DNA from: Harmonia axyridis
Lineage: Eukaryota; Arthropoda; Insecta; Coleoptera; Coccinellidae
DNA: 64,000 nt
Direction of reading: 5' to 3'
NCBI RefSeq assembly: GCF_914767665.1
Contig: NC_059501.1
Span: 34,882,501 to 34,946,500 of the forward strand
Below are positions 36,490 through 47,800 of the stretch, in pieces. The notes beneath the pieces are model-generated. The model searched no databases and was not told where the DNA came from. It worked only from the letters and a program-made list of their open reading frames with translations. Positions within the stretch are counted from its first letter, which is position 1; each line of letters opens with the position of its first letter. Both the position numbers and the translations under genes were made by a program.

Positions 36490-36666
36490 ATAGAACTCCC
36501 GGGTTACGGAGATCCGACACCGAAAAGCGCCATACGGCTCGAGTATTTGCAAATTGTGGGGGTGAACCAGAACGATTATTTGAACACCGTGGGGCATGAT
36601 GTGCAGATCAAAAAGAAAGATTATGGTGGTCCAATTCTTCCTTTATGCACCGTTAGTGACAATTAG
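36490..36666 (+). other. GC-rich candidate exon, unidentified
   Basis: A 180-bp island much richer in G and C than its surroundings. One plus frame is open for 58 codons after a TGA (contains LEYLQIVGVNQNDYLNTVGH and VQIKKKDYGG), ending at TAG. A second frame is open for about 40 codons (CGGEPERLFEHRGA). A possible acceptor (CCTCTCAAG) precedes it. The composition fits a conserved coding exon or a conserved regulatory block. I do not recognise the peptide. Confidence 0.25.
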
Positions 36667-39600
36667 TCACCCTACCAAATGGGTTAGGTTGGATATGAAT
36701 TATTATGTGAAAAATTCGATAGTTAAAATTTAAGGGATAATTATTATTAATTTCCTAAACGTCGATATTCATGAAATGATTTGTTTTCTATATTATCTCT
36801 CTATTTTTACATGTGAACGGTTCAATTTTATATGGTTTTGAGAAAAAATGTGAATATTGCAAATATTTTCCTCTTGTCCTTAAGGGTGTTCAATACCTTG
36901 CTCATACCACTGCTATTTCAGTGCTAATTTCAGTGCATTCCAATTCCAAAGTACAGGTCGGATTCATTTCATTTTTTGAGTGAACAATGACGTGATATAG
37001 TGAACTTGAAGATCCCGTTTCGATTTCCAAAAAAAAATCGATAGTATTCCGCAAATCGAACTTTGAAATTGAACACTTTCTTTAAATGACTATTCAGCTT
37101 CAGAGAGACTTCTCATTTCAAGTAACTCATCCACAAATGTTCAGTGATATTATGTGTTTTGAATTGGTGCAAAAATTTTTTTAAAATTGCTTGATTTGCT
37201 CTAATTGTAGATGTTTTTCATATGGAATTATGCTTTTTGGAACGCCTCCCAAAGGTTTACGCCTTTTTGCAACATGAACGCCAATAGAATCTTGGACTGT
37301 ATTTTATGGCTCGAGATGAATGACACTTTTATGATTTACGAGGGTAGGGTTTCTCTGATTGGCTAAAATTGTGTACATTACTAGTTTATGACAATATTGC
37401 ACTGAAGAATAGGGAAAGGTAGAAAACTTGTTATGAAATCATTGTTAGAATTAGAAACGATACTGTTCCTAAAATATATATGCTAGCTGATTTTATTCGT
37501 AATGATGTCTGGAGAAGTACATTTTGAGCGCTTAGTATCATGAAGAAAATTTCAAAAGTCATAAAGAAATTAAGATGAAAAAAAGGTATCTGGATTTTTG
37601 CCGAAATATGGAAAATTATTAATATTTCAGAAATCTGACAAGAAATTCTCAAAAAAAAAAATTTCTTTTGAAAAACTCCCTATTCCCGAAACTCTATCTA
37701 CAATATTTACCATTTAAATTTAACCCTGAAAATAGGCAATTCTTGATTAAGAAAATTTTCTCGTACTTCCTTCATTAATATTAACTTGAAAAAATTTATA
37801 GTAAAAATTTTTCGCTTCGTGAAGCCATTCTTGTATACATACCTCCTTGAAAATTTCATGTCATAAAAGTTTAAGAAATGGCAATATTTTTTTTAAATAA
37901 TCTTTTTCGTTAACTCAACTCTCTTGATTTATTGCCCTAGAGAAAGAGAACAATATACATCTCTTTCAACTCGAAGAGTTGAACGTTAAATCGTTATTCC
38001 AAATTTGAATTTAAAGCAAAGAATTGTGAAAAATATTGAGAATTTTTCTACCTGAAGTAAAAGAAATATTACCAATTCAAAAGATGATTGAATCGAATAT
38101 TACTTATCTTCACCTATAGCCAATAAGAGTATTGCTGATTCCTATAAGCAATTATTTATATGTATATTATATTTCCTTGAGATATTAACGAGTCCAACTC
38201 ATTGTTACATTAAATCCTGTTCTGTCCCCACAATGTCAGAAAGAAGTATGGTCTAAAATTTCTCAATTTTCCTGATTCACATGGTAGAAGTTCATCCAAA
38301 TATATGCCATATTTTATTCCATCATTGAATTAGGCAAATCGAAATGATAAATATAAAAAAGTATGTAAATTTCATTCTATTCAGTTCATAAAACGTATAA
38401 AAAAATATCATGTCTTTATATCTTTCAATCAGATGATTTTGACATTTGACCATCTCAGTGTAATAAATCACCTATTTTATTGCTTTTATTTTTTCTCCGA
38501 TTGACAACAAATTTCAATTTTGCAGACACATATCAATCAGTAAAGTATTACTTTTCCTGCCTACGCAGCAAAGTAAGTACTTTCATGCTTAGGCATCATC
38601 AGAAATGATTAATGGGAAAAAAAAAATTCAAACTACAATTATTATGGACATATACATTTCCATAACAACCAACCATACGAACAATTGCAATTTGTATGAA
38701 ATTTCATTTCAATTTATCACTACAAAAAAAATTAAAAGATCAATACTTATACATGGCCGAGCGAGTTTATCCGATTTGAAAAAATTATTAAATATTGAAC
38801 TTAGATGAGCTGAATATATCTGTAAAAACCCCAAGTGTTCCGATAGACAGAACAAAATACAATCTTTTTTTTCTATTCTGTTACTCTTTTTTTATTGCCT
38901 TCACTAATTTTTTTACGTGTCAAATGTCAAATAATCATTTTGAATTTCAGTAGAATATCAGAAATTCTCATCCAAATAAACAAACCGACAACAATAATCT
39001 AATAAATCACATGTCTTATATTCCTATACCCACTTTTGTGGTCTCCAAAGGCGCATAAAATGAGAACTCAAAAGCTTCTCGAATTTTTCATTCTAGAAAT
39101 CTCAATATGCACTATTTATGATTTTCTCTGTGAAATCATACACTCAGAGATAATCATATATTTTTTTCTATTATCCATATTCGATATACGTCCATGACAG
39201 TGGTTCATTGTCATTTCTGTATTCACAATATTTACAGTAATTATCTTATTTAGTAATATATAACTAAACAAATATAACAAATTTTCCTTCTTTTGAAGAA
39301 GTTTTCCAAAGAATTTTGCTTACTCATAATAAGATTGTGATATATAAGGTTGTTACATATAATGGATATTCCTTCTGGGGGGTATATATCCCCCTTATCC
39401 CAACCCCTAGGATACGCCACTGTATCTTAACTGAACTGAATTTCTAAAGTTTACAGAAACACAAATTTACTCTTTGCTGGGCTTCATCGAGAGTTGAGAT
39501 TTTATTAGGGGCAATAAATACCAAACAGGCGGTTCTTCAACTTGAATGGGTGTGCCAGGTACAAATCTACCAAAAATTTTCGGGTAGCTCCATCTAGCGG

Positions 39601-39896
39601 AATTGCAGTTTCAGCGCAAAGTAGTCTACAACCTTAATGTGAGTTTACTCTCGTACCAACAAAACTGACAATTTTTTAAAATTTATTTAACATGAAGATA
39701 TACAATAATAACAGTGCACCATCAATAATTACATGATGAGTCATAATAAGCAAATATACTAAAGAAACTGCAACACCCAGAAGGAGCTGTTTAAATTTTA
39801 TTTCTATTTTTGGGTAAAACAAAGATAGTATAGCAATTTGAGAAAAAAATCTTGAAGGTTTTTTCATGTAAACAATTTTTGTTACTTGAATATTGA
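36667..39896. other. Gene-poor stretch
   Basis: No coding exon, RNA or bounded repeat recognised across about 3.2 kb. Confidence 0.4.
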
Positions 39897-39924
39897 AGAA
39901 AGGCGCTACCTGCGTCGAAGAAAG

Positions 39925-40796
39925 AATGGACTAGTTTAATGATGTTGATAATACTATATTTGACACGATAGAATTAAAATATAGAGCAAAACTGATAAAT
40001 CAGTGATTAAATTTTGAAAATCCATCAATAAATGACTGAGAAATAGATTATTTAAATTTACGTATTTTAGCGCGGAACGTCTTTGGTCTGTGACGTCACG
40101 GCTCTTGCCTGTGATCGCTACACCATAAATTACGTTTAAATACTTAGCCGCGCCAAGGCTCTCGCGCCGTTTGTAGTTGTACAGTGTAGTTTTAACTCGA
40201 GTTTTGTTTTTGTGTCACCATAATGGAAGAAGGCTTCGTGAAAGGACAAAGTGACAATTTGCCTAAAATAGATATATTCGCAGTGATGGAGTTTTCTTCT
40301 TCAAATCCATCTTAGGTCAGTGCAGAAATAAAAGGAGTTGAACTTTTCAAGTAAGTATCTACTTTTGAGTTTGATTCATCATGGTTCAACTTATAACGAT
40401 GATTTATTTAAAAAACGTTTCATAAACAGTTTGTAGTTGAGTACTGGTTGTTGAAGTCTATCAATGGCAAAACATATTTATCTGAGGAGTAAAAAGAGAA
40501 AAAAGTAATTTATATGTATGTATATAGTAAGTTATTTCAGCCATCGTGTAACGAACAAAACACGGCACAAGTGATTGTACACCAATGAATTCGTAAGCAC
40601 TCTGCGAATACCAGTCGTCTAGTGTGTGGCGTCACGACACTTACACGTACTATGAAATTATTCTTCCAAGCGCAACTTCAAAGTCCCATAACTTTTTCAT
40701 TTCTAGAGATATTTCAATGATTCTTCCACATTTTTGTTTCATTTTACTTAAATTTTTAGAATTAATCCTTAACAAAAAAATGAAAACTAGTCCATT
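39925..40796. mobile_element. Short-TIR element carrying an exon-like segment
   Basis: AATGGACTAGTTT at 39925-39937 is exactly inverted at 40784-40796. The 872-bp interior is GC-richer near 40080-40200 (promoter-like, with TGACGTCA) and contains the exon-like frame at 40223-40350. It may be a deleted derivative of a larger element whose gene began here. The terminal repeat is short, so the limits are tentative. Confidence 0.4.
40223..40350 (+). pseudogene. First-exon fragment, YqaJ/SWIM-type gene (tentative)
   Basis: ATG at 40223 opens MEEGFVKGQSDNLPKIDIFA, then VMEFSSSNPS, a TAG stop at codon 31, and in the same frame VSAEIKGVELF up to a good donor (CAA/GTAAGT at 40351). The pattern KG...LPKiD.F.v.EF...n..f.SAEirGv is what I recall at the N-terminus of insect and cnidarian proteins with SWIM zinc fingers and a YqaJ-type nuclease domain, often multi-copy. 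That is memory, not a search. The internal stop and the lack of later exons make it a fragment. Confidence 0.4.
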
Positions 40797-40952
40797 AAAA
40801 ATGCGCTACTTGCGTCGATGAAAGAATTAGAATGTAAGCTCTCTGCATCGAAGAAGGATTTAGAATAGATACCACTTGCATCAAGGAAATAATCAGAACA
40901 AAGGACTAGCTGTCTTGAAAAAAAAAAGCTCAATCTCGGAGTACTTGTGTAT

Positions 40953-41161
40953 GAAGGCGCGTCAAGGGCAGGGTACCAAAAAAGGATCCAGACGGATGGG
41001 AAAAAGTCGGTTACAGGTACCTAGGAAAAACCTTAAAAACACTTTCAAGAGGAATCAGTAGATCAATAAAGATCGCAAGCTTGTTTGAAGCTGTGATCAC
41101 AACAATTGCATCATATTTATTGGAGCCCGCACGATACTGCTCTAGATTTTGGTGCACGTAA
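40953..41161 (+). other. Unidentified open segment
   Basis: After a TGA, a 68-codon frame reads GRVPKKDPDGWEKVGYRYLG and SRGISRSIKIASLFEAVITT before TAA. It has protein-like composition but no ATG and no family I recognise. It may be part of a decayed element. Confidence 0.2.
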
Positions 41162-41561
41162 CTCACAGATGAGGGTATGTAGGCAGAAATGATGGTGAGT
41201 AGACCTCACCTTTCAAATACTTCCCGACAGCTTTCTTCTTCTCAAACTGAAAAGTAATCTTATGGTTTTCATTTTGTTGTAGAAGAACCCTTGAAGCATC
41301 GCTGCACTATCCCCAAATTAGTATACCATATAGGGCCTGACTTTAGAAAGAAGAAAAATATGTGAGCCTTGCCGTCTCTAAATCTGATATACCTTCATTC
41401 TTCTTATCATGAATATCGCAGTTGACAATTTTTCACACAAGTTGTATAATCTCCAACTGAGAGTTAGAAACTTAGCAAGGAGGCTTTAACGCGGCTGCTT
41501 CACGTCAGTTCTTTTTCGAAATTTGAAATTATAAATTCAACAGCTTAGCAAAAAGTCAAAG

Positions 41562-41567
41562 TTTAAT
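41562..41567 (-). terminator. Possible poly(A) signal of the FSIP1-like gene
   Basis: The minus strand reads ATTAAA about 46 nt past the stop codon at 41614. It is the nearest variant signal and is weak evidence in AT-rich DNA. Confidence 0.3.
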
Positions 41568-41613
41568 GTAAAATATTAGAAATATAATAAAAACCAGATA
41601 TAAAAAGTTATAT

Positions 41614-41862
41614 CTAAATGGATTCTGTAGATATCGTCATATCAGTGCTACTTTTGTTATGTAGTATTTGTTCTACATTTTGTTCTGCTCTTTCAATTTC
41701 CATTGCTAACGCTTTCTTCCTGTTTTTTTCCAGTGATTCTTCGTCTTGGATGTAAGAAGCTGAGAGTGCTTTCAATTTCTCGTCGATCTCTTTCAAAGAT
41801 CTGACCAAGCCAACTCCAATACTAGTTTCGCTTGATTGTTTAGATTCGTCATCTTCGAAAGC
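41614..41862 (-). CDS. FSIP1: FSIP1-like exon 7 (last)
   Basis: Residues 360-441. It follows the acceptor CTGTTATATTTCAG in phase 0. It contains SLKEIDEKLKALSAS, the block most like the vertebrate REIDEKLK motif, then a charged helix (ESLEKNRKKALAMEIERAEQ) and a serine/threonine-rich end, stop TAG or TGA class at 41614-41616. An in-frame upstream ATG lies within the intron and is not used. Confidence 0.85.
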   Translation of the reverse strand, partial: AFEDDESKQSSETSIGVGLVRSLKEIDEKLKALSASYIQDEESLEKNRKKALAMEIERAEQNVEQILHNKSSTDMTISTESI

Positions 41863-44800
41863 CTGAAATATAACAGTTAAGGATGTTACATACCTCATCT
41901 TCAATACAGTAATTTCAGTGCTAATCAATTTCAATAATAACTCATGAATTACAGTTCAGATTCATTTCATTTTTCAGCTCAATATCGATCTATGAGTTGT
42001 CACGGTTATAAATCGTTGAGGTTCTCGTTCGGGTGAATATTTTGCACTCCCCTGGAATATTTTCTGACAGCGCTCGCTGCTCGGTCGACCATCTTGATTG
42101 AGTAGATTGAGGTTGTTTCTGACTACTTCGTAGCCCGTATAATGTTGAAGAAAACTCAGATTTCAGATTTGTAGATGCCTTTGTTTCGACGCAAACGGTT
42201 TCGATTCTTCACATTCCGATTCTTAACTTGTCCCAACATATATTTCAAGATGGCAGTGAAAGTGGCGAAGTAAAATTTGCGAATATTAAGACTGCAACGA
42301 TGAAATGCTACGAAAAATAATGCTCAGTGTATGTGTGTAAGAATTGTTTAACGAATTAACGATTCTACTGTAACGAATTCGCAAGCCCTACGCCACTGCC
42401 TCTTTCTAGAAGGTACCGGACGCACCGAGAGCTCGATAGAAAGATCAAGACGCTTCTAGAGAGAGATGCGAGCGGTATATAAGCAATCGAGGACGCAGAG
42501 CAGGGCAGTGCAACGAAAACGGCGGTCAGTGCCGTACACTCAATTAGATATAAGTTGTAGAAATAAATTAATGTTGTAGTAGAAATTAATTAGTGTTATA
42601 GTTGAAATAAATCATCTGTATATAGTTATTCATAGTTGTGTACCTGAAATAAATTAGTGTTAGCCAGAAGTACCGATTTAATTAACCGAAAAACGTTACA
42701 CTACATAGAAGTTCACAAAATAAGTGCTGACAACAAAGTGGATTAGTGGAATGTTGAAAAAGAAGTTGAGAATAAGTCAACGGAAGAGGAAACCAATGTA
42801 ACTCTCATGTATAAACAAAGATTTTAGATGGAAAACAGATAATTGAAGGAACTCTTGGAAGAAATGAGAGATAAAAATAATATCCTGACGGTAGATCATT
42901 CTGCATTATTAGAAAGGATTAGTCACATGGGAAACATCAGCACATATTCGAATAGGAATGAAGGCACACCAGGTCCCCTAGACCGCCAGATTTGCCGAAG
43001 ACGCAGTGTTATTCTGATACAAAGAGTAACAGTTGCCAAACCAGAAACAAGTTAGACCAAGCAAGTGAACAAGATTTAAACTCGAATAAAAACAAGAGCA
43101 TCCAAACACAAATCAGATCAAGAGAATCTCGCTCGCCGAAACCCACAAATGAAGAGGTTGAGTCTGACAAAAAAAGATATAGGACCCCAGGTGAACAGAA
43201 GTATAAGTGATGGGAATGATCAGAATAAAACAGAAACAGATTCCACTGAGGATAACTATCAACAACAAAAAAATCGGGAAAGCTGTTGGGAACTGGCGAT
43301 GAAAATGATCGTTTTGATGGTGAAAACAGAAAACTGTGGATAGTTAACTAGAAGGAAAGCCTGAGTGCATAGGCAAGGTCAAGGTCGAAAAATTCCCCGG
43401 AAACGAGAATCAACTGAAATATTTCTTAGTTATTGCCCCAATGTCGAAAAAATATGTAATGTACAGGGTGGGCAAATAAGCGAGGTAAGCGGCTATATCA
43501 CAGGATCCACTCATCATGAGACTTACGGTAAAAAATTTAACCACTAAAGTGTACAAGAGAACACACTGGAAATTGTTTCGAAGTTCATACCTCTACCGCT
43601 AGGGGGCGTAATAGCTACCGTCGAGTAGAAAAATGAATTTTACTCGGAAATGTTTCATATGAAGTTGAAGAAAAAATATCATCACTGTAATCCTTGGAAA
43701 ATTCTCTATCTTTTCGAATTGTCACTTTCGATTTTACGACATCAAATAAGGGCAGGGTAAAGGGAGAAATCTGACTGATTGAAATGCCTGTAACTTCAGT
43801 TTGGCTCAACATTTCTGAGCAAATTAGATCTCGTCTGAAAGATAATATCTTGTTGATTGAGGACAAAATATAGTCATGATAAATTTGTTTTTGCTGCTTT
43901 CGATAGGGGGCACTAAGTCAGAAGTTCATTGTTTTGTTCATTTTACTGCGAAATTTCAAATGTAATGATAGAATTTTCTTAACAGAAACAGAATTTCCAT
44001 CAAATTTGCATGAAAACACCTGAAGGTCGCAAAGCGATCATTTCATGCGTTCTGAAGTTATGGCCGAAAGAAGATATTCTTCAACTGATGCACTGCGATA
44101 AACCAAATTTTGTCTTTAAGTGTTGACAGAAACAGAAATCCCATCAAATTTGTTTGAAAATACCAAAAGGTCGCAAAGCGATAGCTTCAGGCGTTCTGGA
44201 GTTATGGACGAAAAAAGATATTCTTCAACTGATGCAGTGAAAAACTAAATTGTGTCTTCTTTCGGCCATAACTCCAGAACGCCTGAAGCTATCGCTTTGC
44301 GTTCTTTTGGTTTTTTCATACAAATTTGATGGGATTTCTGTTTCTGTTAGAACTTAAAGACACAATTTGGTTTCTCGCAGTGCATCAGTTGAAGAATATC
44401 TTCTTTCGGCCATAACTTCAGAACGCCTGAAACTATCGCTTTGCGACCTGAAGGTTTTTTCATGCAAATTTGATGGAATTTCTGTTTCTGTTGAAAAAAT
44501 CCTATCATTACATTTAAAATTTCGGAGTAAAATGAACAAAACAATGAACTTCTGACTTAGCGCCCCTATCGAAGTCAGCAAAAACAAATTTATCATGACT
44601 TTATTTTGTCCTCAATCAACAAGATATTATCTCTCAGAGGAGATCTAATTTGCTCAAAAATGTTAAGCCAAACTGAAGTTACAGGCGTTTCAATCAGTCA
44701 GATTTCTCCCTTTCACCTACCCTTATTTGATGTCGTAAAATCGAAAGTGACAATTCAAAAAGATACAGAATTTTCCAAGGATTACGGTGATGATTTTTTC

Positions 44801-47800
44801 TCTTCAACTTTATATGAAACATTTTCGAGTGAAATTAATTTTTCTACTCGACGATAGCTATTATGCCCCCTAGCGGTAGGGGTATGAACTTAAAAACAAT
44901 TTCCAGTTCGTTTTCTTGTATACTTTAGTGGTAAAAATTTTCACCGCTAGTCTCTACGATGAGTGGATCCTGAGATATAGTCGCTTACCTCGCTTATTTG
45001 CCCACCCTGTACAATCCCCAATTCTGGTCTAAAGGAGTTGGTATGCGAAGATTCAACTTTTTGAAAAATCAAGATTTCCTGTCAAACAGAAAACATTTGT
45101 TATAGAAGAAAAATAAGTGGTAAGTGTGATTCACCAAAACACACAGTCCATAGGGAATGCAGTAGAAGTAGATAGTAGGTGCCAGGGATGAATTCTTGAG
45201 AGAAAATAATGATTGCATAGCTTTTTGCGTGAGTGAAGACTAGAACACAATTAGAAAATTTCGGATCAGAGACTTCTATTTAGCAGCCACTTTCTGTAGA
45301 CAATGTGCCACAGGGGGGAATAAAAATTGAGGTGAAATAGGATATTGAAAGAGATGGCGAGATGACATCAAGGAGATCGCAGGAAATCAGTGGATGAAGA
45401 AAGCACGGGATAGGAAAACATGGAACAGTTTAGAAGAGGCCTATATCCAACATTGGATGTCAAACGGCTGAAGAGAGAGAGAGAGGATATTGAAAAAGCA
45501 TCGAGGCAAGATTTTTTGAGTGCTGTGCATGTGAACTTCAACATAAACCCATTCAAATATTGCTAATGAAAAAAAATTTAATTCTGGTAACTTTTCATTT
45601 TTCGCAAAAGAATTCTCCTCTGGGTAAATATTGACAGATCACGCGAATGTCAGTGTTTCCTGTTAAGTACTGACAATGACAGTATACCGATCAACAATTA
45701 TTTTTAATGGGATATTCGAGGCTTGAATGAACAAATTGCAACGATTTTGCACGCTTCATTCCATGTTACGCTACTGGAATTTTTGAAGACGCGGTAATTT
45801 GTCAATTAATCGTTTCATATCGTGTACTTTCGGTCGGAACGCAATTGCGCGTTTCTGGAGAGAATTTTCTGAAATATTTTGAATGATGATTGAGACTCCA
45901 GCAAGAATAAGTAGATTTAGTAGTAGATTTAGATTTCAGTCATTATTAATTTAATTTGAGACTCGGAATCTTATTTATCGGCGAGAATTGTGTCGGGATT
46001 CTCGCACCTCCCGTGGGATTAGAACGAAGAAAACCTCCCGTGGGATTAGAACGAAGAAAACCTCCCGTGGGATTAGAACGAAGAAACCTCCCGTGGGATT
46101 CGAACAAAGAAAACCTTTCTTGGGATTGAAAAATATCAAGAACTACTTCCTTGAGATACAGAATTTGGGATAGTACGTATGTTAGACCACTTTACTCTCT
46201 GAATCTGAAAGAATTCCTGCGAAATACCTGGCATTATCACACCAACTTCGTTGAATGAGGACTGGAGTACTATAGCTTCCTGATAAGAATTGGTGTTCAG
46301 AAGGCTGAAGATAATATACAGAAGAGGTTCCATCCTAGTGGCAGAGTGGCTCATTTAAAATCGTTTTAAGTTAAGTTTCTATTTTATTATTTGTTTGGAG
46401 TGAAAAGGATCGATCATTGTATATTTTGATTTTATTAAATTTGTAAAAACCTGGGTAGGAGTTTTGTTGCCAAATAAGCCAAACCACCCCTAGAAATTAG
46501 TCCTTAGAGTCTCATGGGCAATTGTAACGTTACACATTTTGGCGCCCAACGTGGGGCCCGAAAATTTTGGCAACTACTCCTATCATTTCGACCTTTTCAG
46601 TTCTAAAATAATAATCTATCTTTGTTTAATTTTTTTTTCTCTCTCTTTCTTTTCTCTCGTCTTTGATATTTTTCGTTGGTATCAGATTGACCACACGTGT
46701 CGTGATATTTTTTTTTGGTAGCTATATATTTATATATTTGTTTTTTCTTTATTGTTTGTTTTCTTTGATAAAATGATTAATCCAGATTTCTTGAGGGCAC
46801 ATGAACTTGCGTATGAGGTTGCGATACGTATTGGTAAGGAAGACGTTGCTAAAACTGTAGAACAAAATCGTAAACTTTTAAGGGGACTTTTAGCTCAGGA
46901 AAGGGGTGATCGTAGCTTTACAGAAATTCAGGATGTCTATACTGTAAGTGAAAATGTGAAAGAATTATTGCTTTCAATTTCGGATCTAACTGATAAAATA
47001 TCTAAATTAACTCCTGGTTCAAATGTATCTGATTTTAAGAGAATTGAGGACAGATTATCTCATTGTTCGAAGAGGTTGCATCGAATTTTAGTGGAAGATG
47101 ATTGCGAGGAAAAGCAAAAACGTGAGGTTGCTATTAAAATTATTGAGTTGGAAGCTGATTTTTATGATTGTAAGCCAACAGAAAAGTGTGTAACTTCCAC
47201 CCCAACAGTACCATCTGTTTCAGTTTCGAGTCATTTATCGTCATGTAATAAAGTTCCTGTTTACAAGTGGAATTTGAAAAAATTTTCAGGTAAAGAGCCA
47301 TTAATTCCATTTCTTGAATTGATAGATACGTTAAAGATTTCTCGTGGTTGTACGGACACAGATTTGTTCGAGTCTGCGTCAGATTTATTTGAGTTGGATG
47401 CTTGGAACTGGTGGCATAACCACTTTGTAAGAAAAACTTTTTCAAATTGGTCGGAATTAGTAAATGCACTTAAAGATACGTTTTTACATTCTAATTATGA
47501 TCATATTTTGCTTGATGAAATTAAATCAAGGAAACAACGTTCAGGAGAAAATGTCAGTGTGTTTATAACAACTTTAGAATCACAATTTCATAGGTTAACT
47601 CGTAAAGTATCGGAGAGGGAAATGGTTGATATAATAAGAGCAAATTTACAGTCAGAATTTGTTGGAGCGTTGGTGTTGAGAGATATAGATACGTTGTCAG
47701 ATTTGAATTCGTTGTGTAAAAGAGTAGAGAATGTATTAGATTTGAATCGAAGAAAACCTTATTCAGTAGCGCAATTTGAATCAATAACGTGTTGGAATTG

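Larger units (their letters stand above)
39897..40900 (+). repeat. Minisatellite interrupted by an insertion
   Basis: Diverged units resembling GCGCTACTTGCGTCGATGAAA occur at about 39903 and again at 40803, 40838 and 40871 (TGCATCGAAGAAGG, TTGCATCAAGGAAA), with a period of about 35 bp. The first unit is separated from the rest by the element at 39925-40796, so the array was probably present before the insertion. Confidence 0.4.

Noticed and set aside
42701..42840. Sequence after the LTR at 42369 as a primer site and gag leader
   Set aside because: No TGG-starting primer site, and the CTAC duplication on both sides shows a solo LTR.
45988..46173. Repetitive SRGIRTKKT peptide frame in the LTR
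   Set aside because: Produced by the 27-bp tandem repeat; an unlikely protein.
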